Part shown: positions 1-12,373 of the stretch, in pieces
Numbering within the stretch: position 1 is the first letter of the stretch
How the letters are laid out: each line of letters begins with the position of its first letter
Origin: Amyloporia xantha
Taxonomy: Eukaryota; Basidiomycota; Agaricomycetes; Polyporales; Adustoporiaceae
Direction of reading: 5' to 3'
DNA length: 64,000 bases
NCBI GenBank assembly: GCA_036971615.1
Contig: JAYKKR010000002.1
Coordinates: 1,736,001 to 1,800,000 of the forward strand
The notes under the pieces: model-generated
The model's database searches: none
Seen by the model: only the letters and a program-made list of their open reading frames with translations
Told to the model about the DNA's origin: nothing
Made by a program: the position numbers and the translations under genes

Positions 1-1577
1 GATGTTCCCATAACGGGGTGCTGATCAAACACAGTGAGTGTCAAGCATTTGGACGACAAAATACAACTCACCAATCCACAATAAACGCTGGTTCTGAGCG
101 TAGGGATGGAGAAATGGAGCTGCGGTCTCATCTAGGAACTTAGGCGTAACGGTAGGCCCCGAAATTGCCTTTGACCAATGCCTCAACTGATACGTCTCAT
201 GGTCTTGCATGCTCGTGCGCTGACTGCGTTTCAGAAATGTGATCCGAAGCGTCGAAAATTCATCATCTGAGCGGCCACCCGGGGGAGGCGGCAGTCTGAT
301 CTGATGAGACTGCAAGTGTTCCGTAACCTTGGCAGCGAACGGATGCCACACTTCAGCGTTCTCTGAGAGGCCATCGAGCGGAATTGAAACATCGAAATAG
401 AGATGATGAGACTGCGCGCTTTTGATGATGAATCCGACGTCGTCATTGCGAACCCCACATGAGGGTGGTTTGCGCTTGTCGGTGTGATACTTGCTGATGA
501 GCTAGTAGGAGCAATTATGTGATGAATAATAAGCCAAATTGGACGTGGACATACCGTACAGGGCACCAGCATGACACTGACAGTTAAGTTGCGTGGTGTG
601 GGAGCGGTAGGGATATGAGGGAGAGTGGATGGGAATGGGGTTCGAGATGTGATGCGCGACCGACCTGTAGTTTGCCGACGGGAGTCAGCCTGAGTCCGGG
701 CACGAGCGGCACTAGTGCGACGTAAGGTGGCGACATTAGTGTTTGAAGAGACCGCAGGTAGACCTCCAAATGCAGCAATAGGAGGCGCAGAAGCCAGAGA
801 GCCAAAAGGTGGAACAGGAGCAGGAGAGGCCGGAGAGACACCTTGGAGTAAGGATTGTTGAGAGGCGGTATCAGATTGAGGGACCACGGGCCCGAGCGAA
901 GGGAGCAAAGAGAGCGAAGCGGCCGGCATGACCAGGGGATTGAGATTTGTGGAAGCACCTGTGAGGAAAGTCGACGTGACAGGCAGCGGTGAATGCACCG
1001 CTGGCTGAGTTGGTAAATGTGACAAGCTGTCAGATGACGGGTTGGCAGCGATTAATGAATAAAGTAGCCGACTGAAGACAAAAGATACATACATGGCACG
1101 GCGATGGGCTGCCCACGTGCCACCACAGACGCACGGTGCAGAAGGTGAACCATTTTCTGCAGACGGAGCCTGCACATCAATGAATTAGTAACTGATGAAC
1201 ACATGGTAAAAGCAGCAGCACAGACCGGATGAAAACCGCCGCAGTGTGTGACTTCCAGCCCGCCGCCTTTATTCCAACAGAGACGACTTAGGCGAGGGTC
1301 GTTTTGAATCGCTGACTGCGCTGAATGAGACCACCACGGATGATGGCATGCAGCACAAATCTCTGTGGGTGTCACCGGGAGCTAGATACGATTATGAGCA
1401 CGTAGAGCGCATTGAGACGGGGAAAAACAAACATGCCTCAGATGTTTGCGGTAAGGATATGTCACTGAGCCCAAAGATAGACTTACACCATTCAGCGCAC
1501 AGGCATTCCGGAACAAGACAGAGATCACGAATGTAAAGAACGACGGCTGTGGGGATAGTGGAATTCAGCGCAGACAT
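1..1577 (-). CDS. Partial basidiomycete protein of unknown function with N-terminal Cys/His motif
   Basis: Not recognised as a named family. The reading frame can be followed through several exons: a start near 1577 (begins MSALNSTIPTAVVLYIRD), then a Cys/His-rich part at about 1230-1360 (CAACHHPWWSH, later CGGFHPVC) and a further CVCGG at about 1130. A long low-complexity Ser/Pro/Ala segment follows at about 570-1020, then a more ordered C-terminal part (YHTDKRKPPSCGVRND, about 500-450, to RLLWIGEL, about 70). The last exon ends at a donor near 68, so the C-terminus lies outside the window. The spaced cysteines and histidines suggest metal binding, which is inference. The junction between the first two exons is not resolved: the obvious donor (about 1485) and acceptor give an in-frame stop, so there may be a missed microexon or a different start. 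Confidence 0.55.
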
Positions 1578-2027
1578 GATAGCGGGCAGCGAAGACGAAT
1601 GTACAGGTCAGCAACGAGACAGTGTTCGGATGGGGCAGTCAGACGGGGTTCCCAAATTTTCATACCTGGAAATACTCGAGAATATACAGGGATCATGCAT
1701 GGTAGACAAGTGAAAGGAGGATCATGCCATCCACATAGATAATGCTGAATACTCAGGTATACACAAGGCGGTTGTAATACTCAGGAATAAACGAGTATAG
1801 GTGATTGGTCAACAAGTGACATTGACGAGAAGGAATGAGGCAAATACCCGGTATTAAGGGGGAGCCATGCTAGGATGAGTTCATGTGAGAGATCGATCAC
1901 CCGGGATCCTCAGAGATAACGATGAATACTCGAGTATATCACTATATCACAGGGTATCCACCTAAATCCTCAAGTATCATGGTGACGGGGCCGTGTTTGG
2001 CTATTTTTGTCCAATAAGGGCCTTCAT
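1578..2027. other. Intergenic, with scattered ACTCGAGTATA-like motifs
   Basis: No credible gene. Short related motifs recur near 1670, 1747, 1775, 1925 and 1968 (ATACTCGAG, ACTCAGGTATA, ACTCGAGTATA, CTCAAGTATC). They look like remnants of a repeat and not like coding sequence. Confidence 0.4.
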
Positions 2028-2119
2028 ATCACTGATAAAAGCTTTGTCATCGCTGATAAGGCCGTCGGGGCTATCTGGCCGCCAGATAACGTCAGCCACC
2101 CGGCGCTCTTACCATCTGC

Positions 2120-2510
2120 TACGTAGTCCCCGACGCCCGACGCCCGCTACCCGTGCTCGCTACTCCCGCCGCCTGCTACTCCCTGCCGCCCACCGTGCAC
2201 GCTCGCCACTCTCCGACGCCCGCCACCCGTGCGCGCTATTATAGTCTACTCCCCGATGCTTATTATGCCCGCTACTCCCCGATGCCCACCACGCACGCTC
2301 GTTCCTCCCGCCGCGCACCGTGCACGCTCGTTCCTCTCTGATGCCCACCACCCGTGCTTGCTACTCCCCGATGCCCGCCGCACGCGTGCCTCTCTCCACC
2401 ACCTGTTCCTCCCCGCTGCCCCGCCGTGCCCGCTCGTTCCTCTCCGACGCCCGCCACGCGCATGTGCTACTCCCCGACGTCCGCCACCTGCACTCGCCAC
2501 TCCCCCGATG
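2120..2510 (+). repeat. Minisatellite array in left arm of the fold-back element
   Basis: Degenerate tandem copies of a roughly 30-bp unit (core CTACTCCCCGATGCCCGCC) with alternating CACGCGTGC/CACCCGTGC spacers. They create long but spurious Arg/Ala/Ser/Pro-rich open frames in several frames on both strands. Confidence 0.65.
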
Positions 2511-3255
2511 TGTCGGTGTCATCTTCCATGTGAATCAGTAGTCAACATGACTCGTGTTACATGCAATAATATTCAATATACACATTCATTATAACACTAT
2601 TAGACATGTAAGCATTACAAGAATAACTATAGAGCTCGAGCTCCAATAATGCAATAGTAGTCCTGGCATATAATATGAGAGCACAAAGAAGGTGGCACGG
2701 TTGGATTGGGCATACAGCCCGTTCTATAATAATGGCACAGCGATTGAGATATGTTATATTGACAGTCAAACGGCAAACACACGAGATATCAAGAAGATAT
2801 CGAAGCGGGCAGAACAAATCTATCAGAATAGAAAGAGGAATACAGATGTACAGTGCAGAGACAAGTGATGCATTGGAGGCAACTAGGAGAGGCCACAGGC
2901 AGCTCGCAACAGAGTACGCGTTCACTGGCATAAAGCATTGTAGCGCTAAGATGCCCGACAGGCATAACATTGGTAGGACGGCTCTCCCTGCAGAACAGCT
3001 GATGCTGTCTATCTAGCTTTCGTCCAACTCACGGTCTATTTGTTCATTGCTAAGAAGTCCATAGTTTGTGTTAATGTTGTATATTGGAATGTATACAGAA
3101 CTCAATATATTACATGTATTTTACTGCTAGAGCTGTACCTACATTCACACCACGGCTCGAGACCATCGCCTATTGACGATATGAACAGGCTGACGTACCC
3201 AGCTCTAATTTCACTGCCCACTCCTCCTCCTATGCACACCAACGAGACGTAGAAG

Positions 3256-3700
3256 GGGAGTGGTGCGCGCGTGGTGGGTGTCGGGGAGTAGCAAGCACAG
3301 GTGGCGGGCATCGTAGAGTAGCGAGTGTGCGCGGCGCGCGACAGGGAGTACTAAGCGGGCATGGTAGGCATTGAGGAGTAGACTATGATGGCGGGTGTCG
3401 GAAAGTAGCGAGCGTGCGCGGTGGATGTCGGGGAGTAGCACGTGTGCGTGGCGGGCATCGGGGAGTAGCAAGCACACGTGGTGGGCGTCGGAGAGTAACG
3501 CGCATGCGCGGTGCACGGCGGGGAGTAGCGATCGTGCGTGGCGGGCATCGGGGAGCAGCGGGCATAATAAGCATCGGGGAGTAGACTATAATAGCGCGCA
3601 CGGGTGGCGGGCGTCGGAGAGTGGCGAGCGTGCACGGTGGGCGGCAGGGAGTAGCAGGCGGCGGGAGTAGCGAGCACGGGTAGCGGGCGTCGGGCGTCGG
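3256..3700 (-). repeat. Minisatellite array in right arm of the fold-back element
   Basis: The same degenerate unit as in the left arm, in inverted orientation (core GGCGGGCATCGGGGAGTAG on the plus strand). The array has more copies than the left arm, so the arms have diverged in copy number while the outer 250 bp stayed alike. Confidence 0.65.
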
Positions 3701-3971
3701 GGACTACGTAGCAGATGGTAAGAGCGCCGGGTGGCTGACGTTATCTGGCGGCCAGATAGCCCTGACGGCCTTATCAGCGATGACAAAGCTTTTATCAGTG
3801 ATCTCGACTCTGAGTACTTGAATTGGCAGGAGGTGGTAGCTATCTGGCGGTGGTACTGGCAGTGTGCGGGGACATACCAATCGAAGCTAATTAGCTTGCC
3901 ACACCTCACGTGTATGCCAAGCTAATTAGCTATATTTACGGTGAGGTTGAGGTGGAGTATATACTAGTATA

Positions 3972-4456
3972 GTGTTAATGGGATAGTAGAAGTACTACAG
4001 GATAGTGGGATGGCGGTCCGATAGTGGGATGGGTCTCAAGATTGATAGTGGGATGGCACGCCGGGTGCGGTCCTCCCCAGCAGTCAGCGGGCGGAGGCTT
4101 GCTAAATAAAAGGAGTCTGTGGACAAATTATCCCAAAACTCATCTATGTGCAGTGCTGTAACCGGCTGCTTCAATCACTAGGGTACAAACAACGAGTGCA
4201 TGAACCGCATTTCAACTAACAGTAAAAACCTAGCCAAGTCGACCTTTAACTTCAAATCGGCTTGCCTTGAATTTTTATACTCGAAATCGAGAGGTCAAAT
4301 GTGGAATTTGTTAATGAACTTAAAATTATCTTATCCGCCCGCGACGGCCGGGGAGTCGGTGGGCGGGACACTAACGAGGTCTTTAATCCCACTAACGAGT
4401 CCTCTATCCCACTAACGAAGTCGCAGAGACCCCGAATCGTGCAATCCCATTAACAC
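3972..4456. mobile_element. MITE with 13-bp perfect TIR and TA target duplication
   Basis: The left end GTGTTAATGGGAT (3972-3984) and the right end ATCCCATTAACAC (4444-4456) are exact reverse complements. Both are flanked by TA (3970-3971 and 4457-4458). Subterminal copies of GATAGTGGGAT occur on the left and ATCCCACTAACGA on the right, again in inverted orientation. The length (485 bp) and lack of coding sequence fit a non-autonomous DNA transposon. The TA duplication would suit a Tc1/mariner-like or related mobiliser, but that is inference. Confidence 0.75.
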
Positions 4457-4659
4457 TAAACTCGTCGCCCCTCGTTGAGGTGGCGTGCCCGATTATCGGA
4501 AACAATGCTCCCGAGGAGGCAACCGTCTAAGTAGCGCGCAAAGTGCCAAAGGCCTCATGTTCACCTTCATGTTCGCCATGCGCATTATCGCACTGGCGCT
4601 ATATGCATTACTTATGAGTTTCTGAGAGCACACACTCTGCCCTCCTTTGCTTCTCTCTT

Positions 4660-6690
4660 ATGGACGACCACGAACAGAATGTCGCTATCTTTTGGGACTA
4701 TGGTGGGTTCTAGCAAAAACGACTCGTCCTCTTCATAACCACAACTTCAAGTTGAAGCCGAACACATGTAATTGACTTATCATACAGAGAATTGTACCCC
4801 ACCATCTTCTGTTCCAGGATATGACATTGTCAATAATATCCGCGAGATTGCGCAAGCGTACGGCAGCGTAAAGCTGTTCAAGGCCTATCTCGAGCTGTCC
4901 GAGCAATTGGCATCGCCCAATTCCAGTCGTCTGCGTTCTGAGCTTCAGTCATGTGGCGTGTCCCTGACGGACTGTCCGCACAATGGAAGGAAGGATGTTG
5001 CAGACAAAATGATGATAGGTGTGTTAGCCGGTCTCCTCTTAGTGCGTCTGAAAGTCTAATTGAGACTTAGTCGATATGTTAGCATATGCTATCGATACGC
5101 CTGCTCCCGCCACAGTTGTCCTTATTTCTGGTGATCGCGACTTCGTTTATGCGGTCTCTGTTTTGCGATGGCGGCAATATCGCGTCGTTTTGGTTGCTCC
5201 AGACTCTGCACATTGCAGTCTTCGATCTCAGGCATCTACGACTCTTGACTGGGAATACGATATCCTCGGAAAGACTAGAGCTGTCGGTCGACGAGGTTCC
5301 AATACTGTGGCTGATATAGCGCCGGCGCATACATCAAACGAAAGTTATCATAGACGTGCCCGATCATCGACTGGCCCTACACCTACACCTTCTATAGACT
5401 CACACCAACACGATCGCCGCCAATCGCCCCGAGGTCTCGTAAATGATGTACCTGATGTGGATCGTCCGGAGGCGGCGGCGACCACCGGCGTGACTAGCCC
5501 TTCAACGAGACCGATAAGCGTCCTTGGAGTCTCAAATCTGAATAGTTTTCATGTAATCAGCAGTCAGTATGCCAAGCAGAACATAGCGTCTTCTGCCCCC
5601 GCCACGCCCCTTCGACCTGCTCCAATGATGTCCGTGTCTGACCCGCCACCTGCCCCTGCGAAACACACGATTCAAAATGCTGCAGATTTGGATTATAGTG
5701 GACCTACGGCACATCTGGAGACGCTTTTTGGAGGTTTGCCACACTCAAGTGGTCCAACGTCTCATGTACGTGATGTTTGATTCTGCCGCGCACTTTCAGA
5801 AATGTGAATTCTTTCTCTCAGCCAGCTACATCTCCCTCTTCTGAAGATCACAATGCCCTGCGCAGAGCACCCCTCATGATACTGCAACGTCGCAGCGCCC
5901 ATGTCACAAACGTGAGTCAGCCAATGCCCGTAAGCCGCTTTTATCTCATATCATGGTAACGCAGATAACTACAGGAAATATTGGACTTCTTCCACAGGAA
6001 CTCGAAGAAACAAGACCAACAAGAATTAACAATCGCATGTTGGCCGATTTGCACCGCTCGCCTTTCTCTTTCGACAGCTCCGGCCTCCCTAGTGTGACTA
6101 CTCCTTCTAATACAATGCAGGTAAATGGAGAGAATAGCCAGCAACGCGCTTTGAAACCGCTCTTCAGGCCAGAAGATCATGTTCTATGCGGCAGCGGTAC
6201 GCCCTCAAGATGCACGGCCCCGCCAACGCACGTTCAATGTCGATTCGGCCTCGCGGAACCGCCGAAGCCAAGCCCCACTCCCATCAGTATAGTTTGGCCA
6301 TCCCCTCTATTTCCAATCTCGTCGCCTGAGAACCGATCCTTGCCCGTTTCGCGTAGACCACTCGAGCCGACATCGGCTGGTTGGCCTTCTCAGGCTCAGC
6401 CCTCCCCCTCTGAATCGGAGCTTTCTCCCGTCCCTCCTGCTTTCAAGACCTTGATTGGGTTATTAGAGAAACATCGCGCGTATGGTGTTCTTCAGCCACT
6501 GTCGGACACAGTGGCCTGCGCATTGGTGGAGAGAGATCGGGCCGCATATAAGTTGGCAGGAGCGCAGGACTGGAACCAATATGCCCGATTAGCGGTGAAA
6601 GCTGGCATCGTCAAGCTGGGTGGGGCGCAAGTGCCGTGGCTATCCCTCGAACCAGCCTGGTATGGTCGCGTAACTCTGCCGAGTCGGTAG
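4660..6690 (+). CDS. NYN-domain protein with C-terminal OST-HTH (LOTUS-like) domain, copy 1
   Basis: Five exons join in phase (4660-4702, 4788-5018, 5071-5765, 5822-5911, 5965-6690) to give 594 aa. Residues about 7-150 form an NYN (PIN-like) domain, split by introns: VAIFWDYENC, then DCPHNGRKDVADKMMIVD, then LISGDRDFVYA. The conserved aspartates are those that bind metal in PIN/NYN nucleases. The middle is long, Ser/Pro/Thr-rich and probably disordered. The last 90 residues (PPAFKTLIGLLEKHRAYG... to VPWLSLEP) resemble a winged-helix OST-HTH/LOTUS RNA-binding domain. NYN plus OST-HTH is the MARF1-like layout, so a role in RNA turnover or silencing is likely but not shown. A paralogue with the same first two intron positions lies at 14993-16566 on the other strand. 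A further intron near 6119-6166 is possible. Confidence 0.85.
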
Positions 6691-6972
6691 GCAATCGTCG
6701 AAGGCCACTCCAAGAAAGTCAAACGCATAAACTGTAATTCAAGCCAAGTCAAGGGGGTTCGACCTACAACCCTTCATGTTTGTGCTATATTATTCAAAAC
6801 ATCTAAGTCTGCGGCTGGCTGCGTCGTGTTGTCATTGTATTAAATGTATTGGTGCGCGCCCAATGTATTATACACCGTCACTGTCATCCTATCTATAGTG
6901 TAGAATGGATCCAGGCTCGTGCATCGAACACAGTATGCCGACATATGGCACAAGGAAACATACCATTCTAGT

Positions 6973-8199
6973 CTAGCTAGTATGTGTGGTCCATACTCGG
7001 AGCACATCTTCATGGTCGCCCAACTTCTCGATCAACTCCTCCACACTCCGGGCGACTTCCTCATCCAAATCATCGCCCTTTTCCGTCGGCGTATATACCA
7101 ATTCGCTGCTGATTAAATCTTGACACAGCCCCGATTCCAAAGCGGCTGCAGTCACTTTTGCGAGGTCCTGAGGCTCGCACCAGAACTGCAGGAGGCGCGT
7201 CGTCAGTCGGATGCATGCAGAGCAGTACGGACGGATGCCACATACCTCCATCTCTAGGTTAGCTACGTCGCCATCGCCTTCCCTTATGACTGTCTCCTCG
7301 AAATCCTCCGCACCAGCATCCATCATTTTTCCTATCAACTCGTCCTGGTCCATATTAACCTCGTTCTCCTTCTCCACTGGGCGGAGTGCTACTCTGACGG
7401 ATCCTCTTCGCGCAAAGAGGAATTTCACTGGAGCATACCGTGCCCTGTGTTGCACTGTGAGGATGGCGAAGGATACGACCGAGAAGGGACTTACTCATAG
7501 TCCGTGAGGATATTGCGTACGGCATGCATTGTCCTGTTCACGTTATCGGATATGCACTCTCTTCACGAAGTCAGATTCCATCGACGGCGGTACCGGATGT
7601 AGACGTACATGATCAAGCCGACGGAGCCAGGTGCCATAGCCTCGTATGTCAGATGCTGGTCACCCCTCTCCTTCCCTCCAGCGGCCTACAACGGTTTGGA
7701 TATCCGATAAAGATGACTAGAGAACGGACATACCTTCTTTAGGGCATTCTCGATGTTGTCCTTCGGTACTCCCATGGACTTCACTCTCTTAATGACCGTC
7801 GCAAGTGCAACATTTCTCTCAGGATCTATGCTTCCTCCGGCTGCCAAATAGTGAATGGAATAAAGATTCAACAACACCAACGAATCTCAAAGGCGTACAT
7901 CGCACCGCTATGGCAATGTCCTGTTGTAGCCGGACTTCAGCAAAAATAAATAGGAGAACCTCGCGAAGCTTACCCTAGTGGCTCTGCTGAAAAGGGCACC
8001 CTTGTGTGCATCATTGGCACCCTTCTTCTCTTTAATTTTCGACCACTGTAGCAATAGCGACCCTTTGAATATCTGGACATGGTAGCAACAAACGCAAGCG
8101 TACTTTGTTGTGCCCTGATAAATTGACAGACGAGGTGGATATGGCACGTCGAATGGGCACTGTGTGTCGCAAGCTACTAGTGAAGCGTAGCAAACTCAT
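6973..8199 (-). CDS. TACO1: YebC/TACO1-family translational activator, mitochondrial
   Basis: Eight exons join in phase (8104-8199, 7974-8045, 7899-7920, 7734-7840, 7609-7685, 7495-7560, 7246-7444, 6973-7185) to give 283 aa. The first ~25 residues are Arg/Ser-rich without acids (MSLLRFTSSLRHTVPIRR), a typical mitochondrial presequence. The family signature SGHNKWSKIKEKKGAND is split by the first intron. GVPKDNIENALKK, LTYEAMAPGSVG and the acidic middle domain (NMDQDELIGKMMDAGAEDFEE) follow. In animals TACO1 promotes translation of mitochondrial COX1; bacterial relatives act as regulators or ribosome-pausing factors. The start is chosen because the presequence runs directly into the SGHNK motif. 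The third exon is only 22 nt. Function in this fungus is inferred from the family. Confidence 0.95.
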
Positions 8200-8487
8200 G
8201 CGGTGGATCGAAACAGCAAACCCAGAAATTGGCGGCCGTCACTAATGATCGTATTAGACCGGGACTTGCCGTAGTCGAAGCGATCATCCTTCGTATTGGT
8301 AGCGTAATTGTCTGAGATTCATCTCCATGCATATTGTAGACCGACTGCGTCGTCGAATTTCATTAGTATCCACCCCGATGCGAGTACAATAGTCTGTATA
8401 GGCGTGTCTACAATATTACATTCTATCCAATACATCAGAGATCATGATACATCGAGGCATGAGGTCCAGTCCACGGTCATCACTCCA

Positions 8488-11266
8488 TCACAGCCTTGTC
8501 GTCGTGCATAGCTTCAGATTTTGATATGCTGGACCGCGATGGTGGCAGTCGTTCTGAAAGACCACTCTCCGCAGCACGGACGGCACTGATGAGGTCAAAG
8601 TGGAAGAATGGCGTGTCTTGGAGGTCGAGGGGTGCCCTCTCATCGATATCATACCGCGGCTCTTCGTTCGCAGAGAGCGTCGACTCGAGGTCGCTGCGTT
8701 TCTCCTCGGCGGGCGAGGACTGCCCGTCCCGGTATGGAACGACCGCGGCGATCTCTGTGGGTACGCTCGATGCTGGGGCTCCCGTACCGAACCCTCCAGC
8801 AATGAGAGCTCGGCGTACCCATGGGGATAGAATAGAAGCAAAGTGGAACTAATGGGAGAAGACATCAGCACCTAGTCAGGGTTCGTTATGCGAACGAGAA
8901 CTCCTACCTCGATTGGCCGGTCTGACCATCTCTCTACCTCTATTCGAGTGTCGATCAGTGCCTGTATGGCAGTGATGTCGATCTGGGATCTACGTCGCGT
9001 CCACTGTCAGCTTTCATATACCACAGCGACAGCTTGCATTGACATACATGGCAGAGAAATCGAAAACGATAGCATGCAGAGTCGGCTTCAACATATTCTC
9101 CGCATTCTCGTCTTGCCCAGGACGAGGTCCCGGATCGTTCCACGGGCGGTCGCTGAGCTTGATCGTACTCATGTCGATCCCGCGGCGCATGTTCTCCTTC
9201 ACATAGTCGACGATGACGTTGTTGAGCAGCCACGAGTTGGGGTAGATGAAGCTCTCCTCGAAGCGGTACACGATGACTCCCGGTGCCGGCGGCAGCACTT
9301 TCACGGAGGAGTTCATGAGGGTTGCCTTCGGGTCGAGAGGGACGTATACGTCTCTGAACTCGGCTTCTGGCCGCTCGCTCGCGCGGACCTTGACCTTTCC
9401 GAGGAAGTAGCTGCGAGGACGGCAAAGGCGCACAAGGAGCAGCGCCATGGAAGTGGCGATGGCGGTGTAGATACCATCTTCGATGGTGGAGAAGACGGTG
9501 ACGAGCACCGCCGCGAACCAGATGACGAACTCGACAGGTGATACGCGCCAGTAGGAGTACACCTGACGAGGCGCTGCGACGAGGTCCGCAACAGCGTGGA
9601 TGATGACGGCCGACAGTCCAGCACTGGGGATCCAGTAGAACGCTGGTGTCAAGCCGTACAGGGCAACGAGGACGACGATAGAAGATATGATGCCGGCAGC
9701 TGGTGTTCGCACACCAGACTTGGACGACAGAGCCGAACGAGAGAAGGAACCAGTAGCGGGATATGCGCCGAAGAGAGTGCCAATTGTGTTCGTGACCCCA
9801 ATTGCGATGAACTCTTGGTTAGGGTTGATCTTGTAGTTGTTCACACGACCGAACGCTATGAAGACCAGACATCAGATGTCAGCAACTCCACAGCAAGAAA
9901 TCGATAGACGACGAACATCTTGAAATGGCAATGTGTTCGAGCACAAGAATAATGGTGGCGACCGGCAGTTGGCTAGCAAGCGCAGCGACGAGCTCCTTCT
10001 CGATTTTAGGGGGGCCGAGATGTTGGAATCCACGGGGAACGGTGCCCAAGATCTTGATCGGATACTTGCCCCCCTTCGTCTCTCGGTGCCGGCAGAACAG
10101 CCACGACGCAATCGTGAGGATAATGATGACGAAGGCATTTCGGAAGACGGATGCAAAGAAAAAGAATCGTTCTGTAGAAGTAATAGCCGGAGTCAGGTAT
10201 CGAGTAGTATATACGAGGTAAAGGACTTACGTCTCCTGGGATATTTCCGGATGAGATAGTCGGCAGTTATACGGATAATGTAAAGCGACACCAATCCAGT
10301 CAGACCAAACGCTGCGTCGAGCTTGGTCTGTGGAAGATGCTTCAGTGAATTGATGATTACTTTATAAGTCGCTGCACGAGTACTATAGATATAGGTCAAT
10401 GACGGATAAAAGCAAGGATAACTTGAGACAGCGTACTCAAAGCCGGACAAGCCCATCAGCCCTGGGACCTGACCTGAGACAATGTTGATAGCGGAGCCGG
10501 TCATGTATCCGCTCACGGCCGGGGCAGGAATGAGCTCCACAATCCATCCGAGCCGCAGAATACCAATTCCGAGGACAATGAATCCACAGATGAAAGCGAG
10601 GGTCGTGGCGATCTGCGTCCCCTCCCAGACACCAGGATGCGCCTTGTCGACGAAAGCGATGATTTGCGACACGGTCAACGACATGACGGCGACGGGGCCG
10701 ATGTTGACATCTTTAGATGTCGCAAAAAGCTGAAATAATGATAATCAGACGGCGTGCATGTCATTTGACATCATGTAACATACCCAATAGATCAGAGTTC
10801 CCACAAAAGTGGAATATAAGCCATACTCGACGGGAAGTGTCGCAATCTGTAGATCATCAAGCAAATTCAGATCAAGTGCTGCAGCGGAAAAAGAAATCCG
10901 ACTGACCTGTGCATAAGACATGCTTTGAGGGACAGCGACGATTCCAACCGTGAAACCGGCGACAAGATCACCATATGCCCATCCAAAGTCTGCGAACATC
11001 TCCATCAGTCCATAGCATCATGTGGCCCTTTCAATGACATACTGTAGCGGAGGATCCAGCCTGTGATAGGGAATATACCCTTCACGTAGTTGATCGCCTT
11101 GAAGATACGTAAGTATCAGTGACAAAACAAGACGCTAAAGACGACCTACGTCTCGCTTGGGATCTCTGGACACATGGCGAACCCAATTGCCGACGGAGAC
11201 GACGGGGACAGGTTCTTCAGGATATCCGATGATGCGCTTCGCAGCACTTTTGGTTTGAGAGAGCAT
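8488..11266 (-). CDS. SulP-family sulfate permease with C-terminal STAS domain
   Basis: Roughly a dozen exons give a protein of about 760-770 aa. The start at 11266 (MLSQTKSAAKRIIGYPEEPV) is followed by the first transmembrane segments (DLVAGFTVGIVAVPQSMSYAQ, the sulfate transporter signature). Later come PVEYGLYSTFVGTLIYW, ELIPAPAVSGYMTGSAINI, GTLFGAYPATGSFSRSAL and further hydrophobic helices. The C-terminal STAS domain carries HAIVFDFSA and ISQIDITAIQALIDTRIEVE, and the protein ends FHFDLISAVRAAESG... with a charged tail. It imports sulfate across the plasma membrane by H+ symport; fungal homologues (SUL1/SUL2, CYS-14) are usually induced by sulfur limitation. It lies tandem to TACO1 with 288 bp between them. 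I did not fix every internal junction. Confidence 0.93.
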
Positions 11267-12373
11267 GGCGAAGGGCGGATAGAAGATGAAGTCCAAAGAG
11301 ACGTTGCTCTGTTTGGAACTAGCTTATATGCAAGGGGAGCCCGTGGCGGAGCGCGCAATTTGGTGGGGGTAGCTCGTGTAAGGCACAGGGCCGAGAAAAT
11401 CAAATCAATGACAGGCGTGGAAGATGGGTCGCGGTAATTATGATCTGCAGACACAAATCCTGTGTCGTGATTGTGAGGTTTATGAATGAAAAACCGGAAT
11501 AGATCTGGAACTCTAAACCAAAGAATAGGTGCACGTAAAGGGGCCGCAGTTAGAGAGGGAAGCTCTGAGCAGTGAGTAGGGAAGAATGACAGACGAAGAT
11601 TCGAGCGCACAGATATTTTTAAGCAGGCCATTGGAGGAGCCATGGCTGGCGACTGAGCACGCCATCCATCGCGACGCTTGACGCCACCGAACGACATCGC
11701 TAGATCACGTGAGTTTCGCGATCGGCGCTGGAGAAGGATGGCGCTCGATGGCGCTTTCGATCACAGAAGCGCCGACATTGCGCCCGAGTGCCGAGTGGAG
11801 TGGTCCGTCGCCAAATCAGCCTCTGACAAGAATATACTTACTCCCGGTGGAATGTGCGCACGCAAAGCAATGAAAATTTCGCTGGTATCTCCATCCAAAC
11901 GTGACGGTCGAGCGTACGCATCCAAATTGCGACCTACCGCGCAAGATTCACAACGCCACCGGATACTGCACATACCCGGGCATTGCCAGGGCACTGAGAC
12001 CGCATATATGCGCTCGCATACGCCAAAGAACTCATCCTGGCTGGCATGACTGGGCAGGCACCTAGTGGCTTTAGCCCGCCAACTCAATGACAGTCTGCTT
12101 GCTGTCGTTCTAACAAGAACGCTAGTACGGCATTCGCCAGTCGCTCCGCCAGTATGCCAACTCTCCATTTTCAATCCTACCATGTCAAGTAGAGTTCATG
12201 GGTAGGGCTGGTGGCGGTGGACCCGTTCCAAACACAGGGCAAGGCTAGCACATTGGACGCCTGCACAGCACCCGCCACATTCCAACCATATCTCGTCTCT
12301 GGCGCGCATCACGGTGGATAGCACTCACCCACAGCAAGCCACACTGCATGACATGCATACTCTCCAGATTGGA
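11267..12373. other. Intergenic upstream of the sulfate permease
   Basis: About 1.1 kb between the SulP start and the TIR element. Open frames here are short, lack family resemblance and do not join across plausible introns. It presumably holds the SulP promoter; I could not pick out a specific sulfur-regulator site with confidence. Confidence 0.4.

Larger units (their letters stand above)
2028..3802. mobile_element. Fold-back element: long terminal inverted repeats filled with GC-rich minisatellite
   Basis: The first bases (ATCACTGATAAAAGCTTTG at 2028) reappear exactly as reverse complement ending at 3802. The two arms stay nearly identical for about 250 bp inward, to about 2275 on the left and about 3557 on the right. 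Further in, both arms become degenerate tandem arrays of a roughly 30-bp GC-rich unit containing GGCGGGCATCGGGGAGTAG, in opposite orientations (about 2120-2510 and 3256-3700). The centre, about 2530-3250, is AT-richer with no recognisable transposase. This is the layout of a non-autonomous fold-back transposon. I see no target-site duplication directly outside the ends, so the true boundaries could differ by some bases. Confidence 0.7.

Noticed and set aside
2153..2594. Several open frames of 60-120 aa in the repeat arms
   Set aside because: Generated by the minisatellite units in multiple frames on both strands.
2675..3016. 113-aa frame in the centre of the fold-back element
   Set aside because: No resemblance to a transposase or other family and no conserved motif; probably chance.
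2028..3802. Helitron interpretation of the repeat element
   Set aside because: Helitrons lack long terminal inverted repeats; the outer arms here are clear inverted repeats, and no Rep/helicase motif is present.
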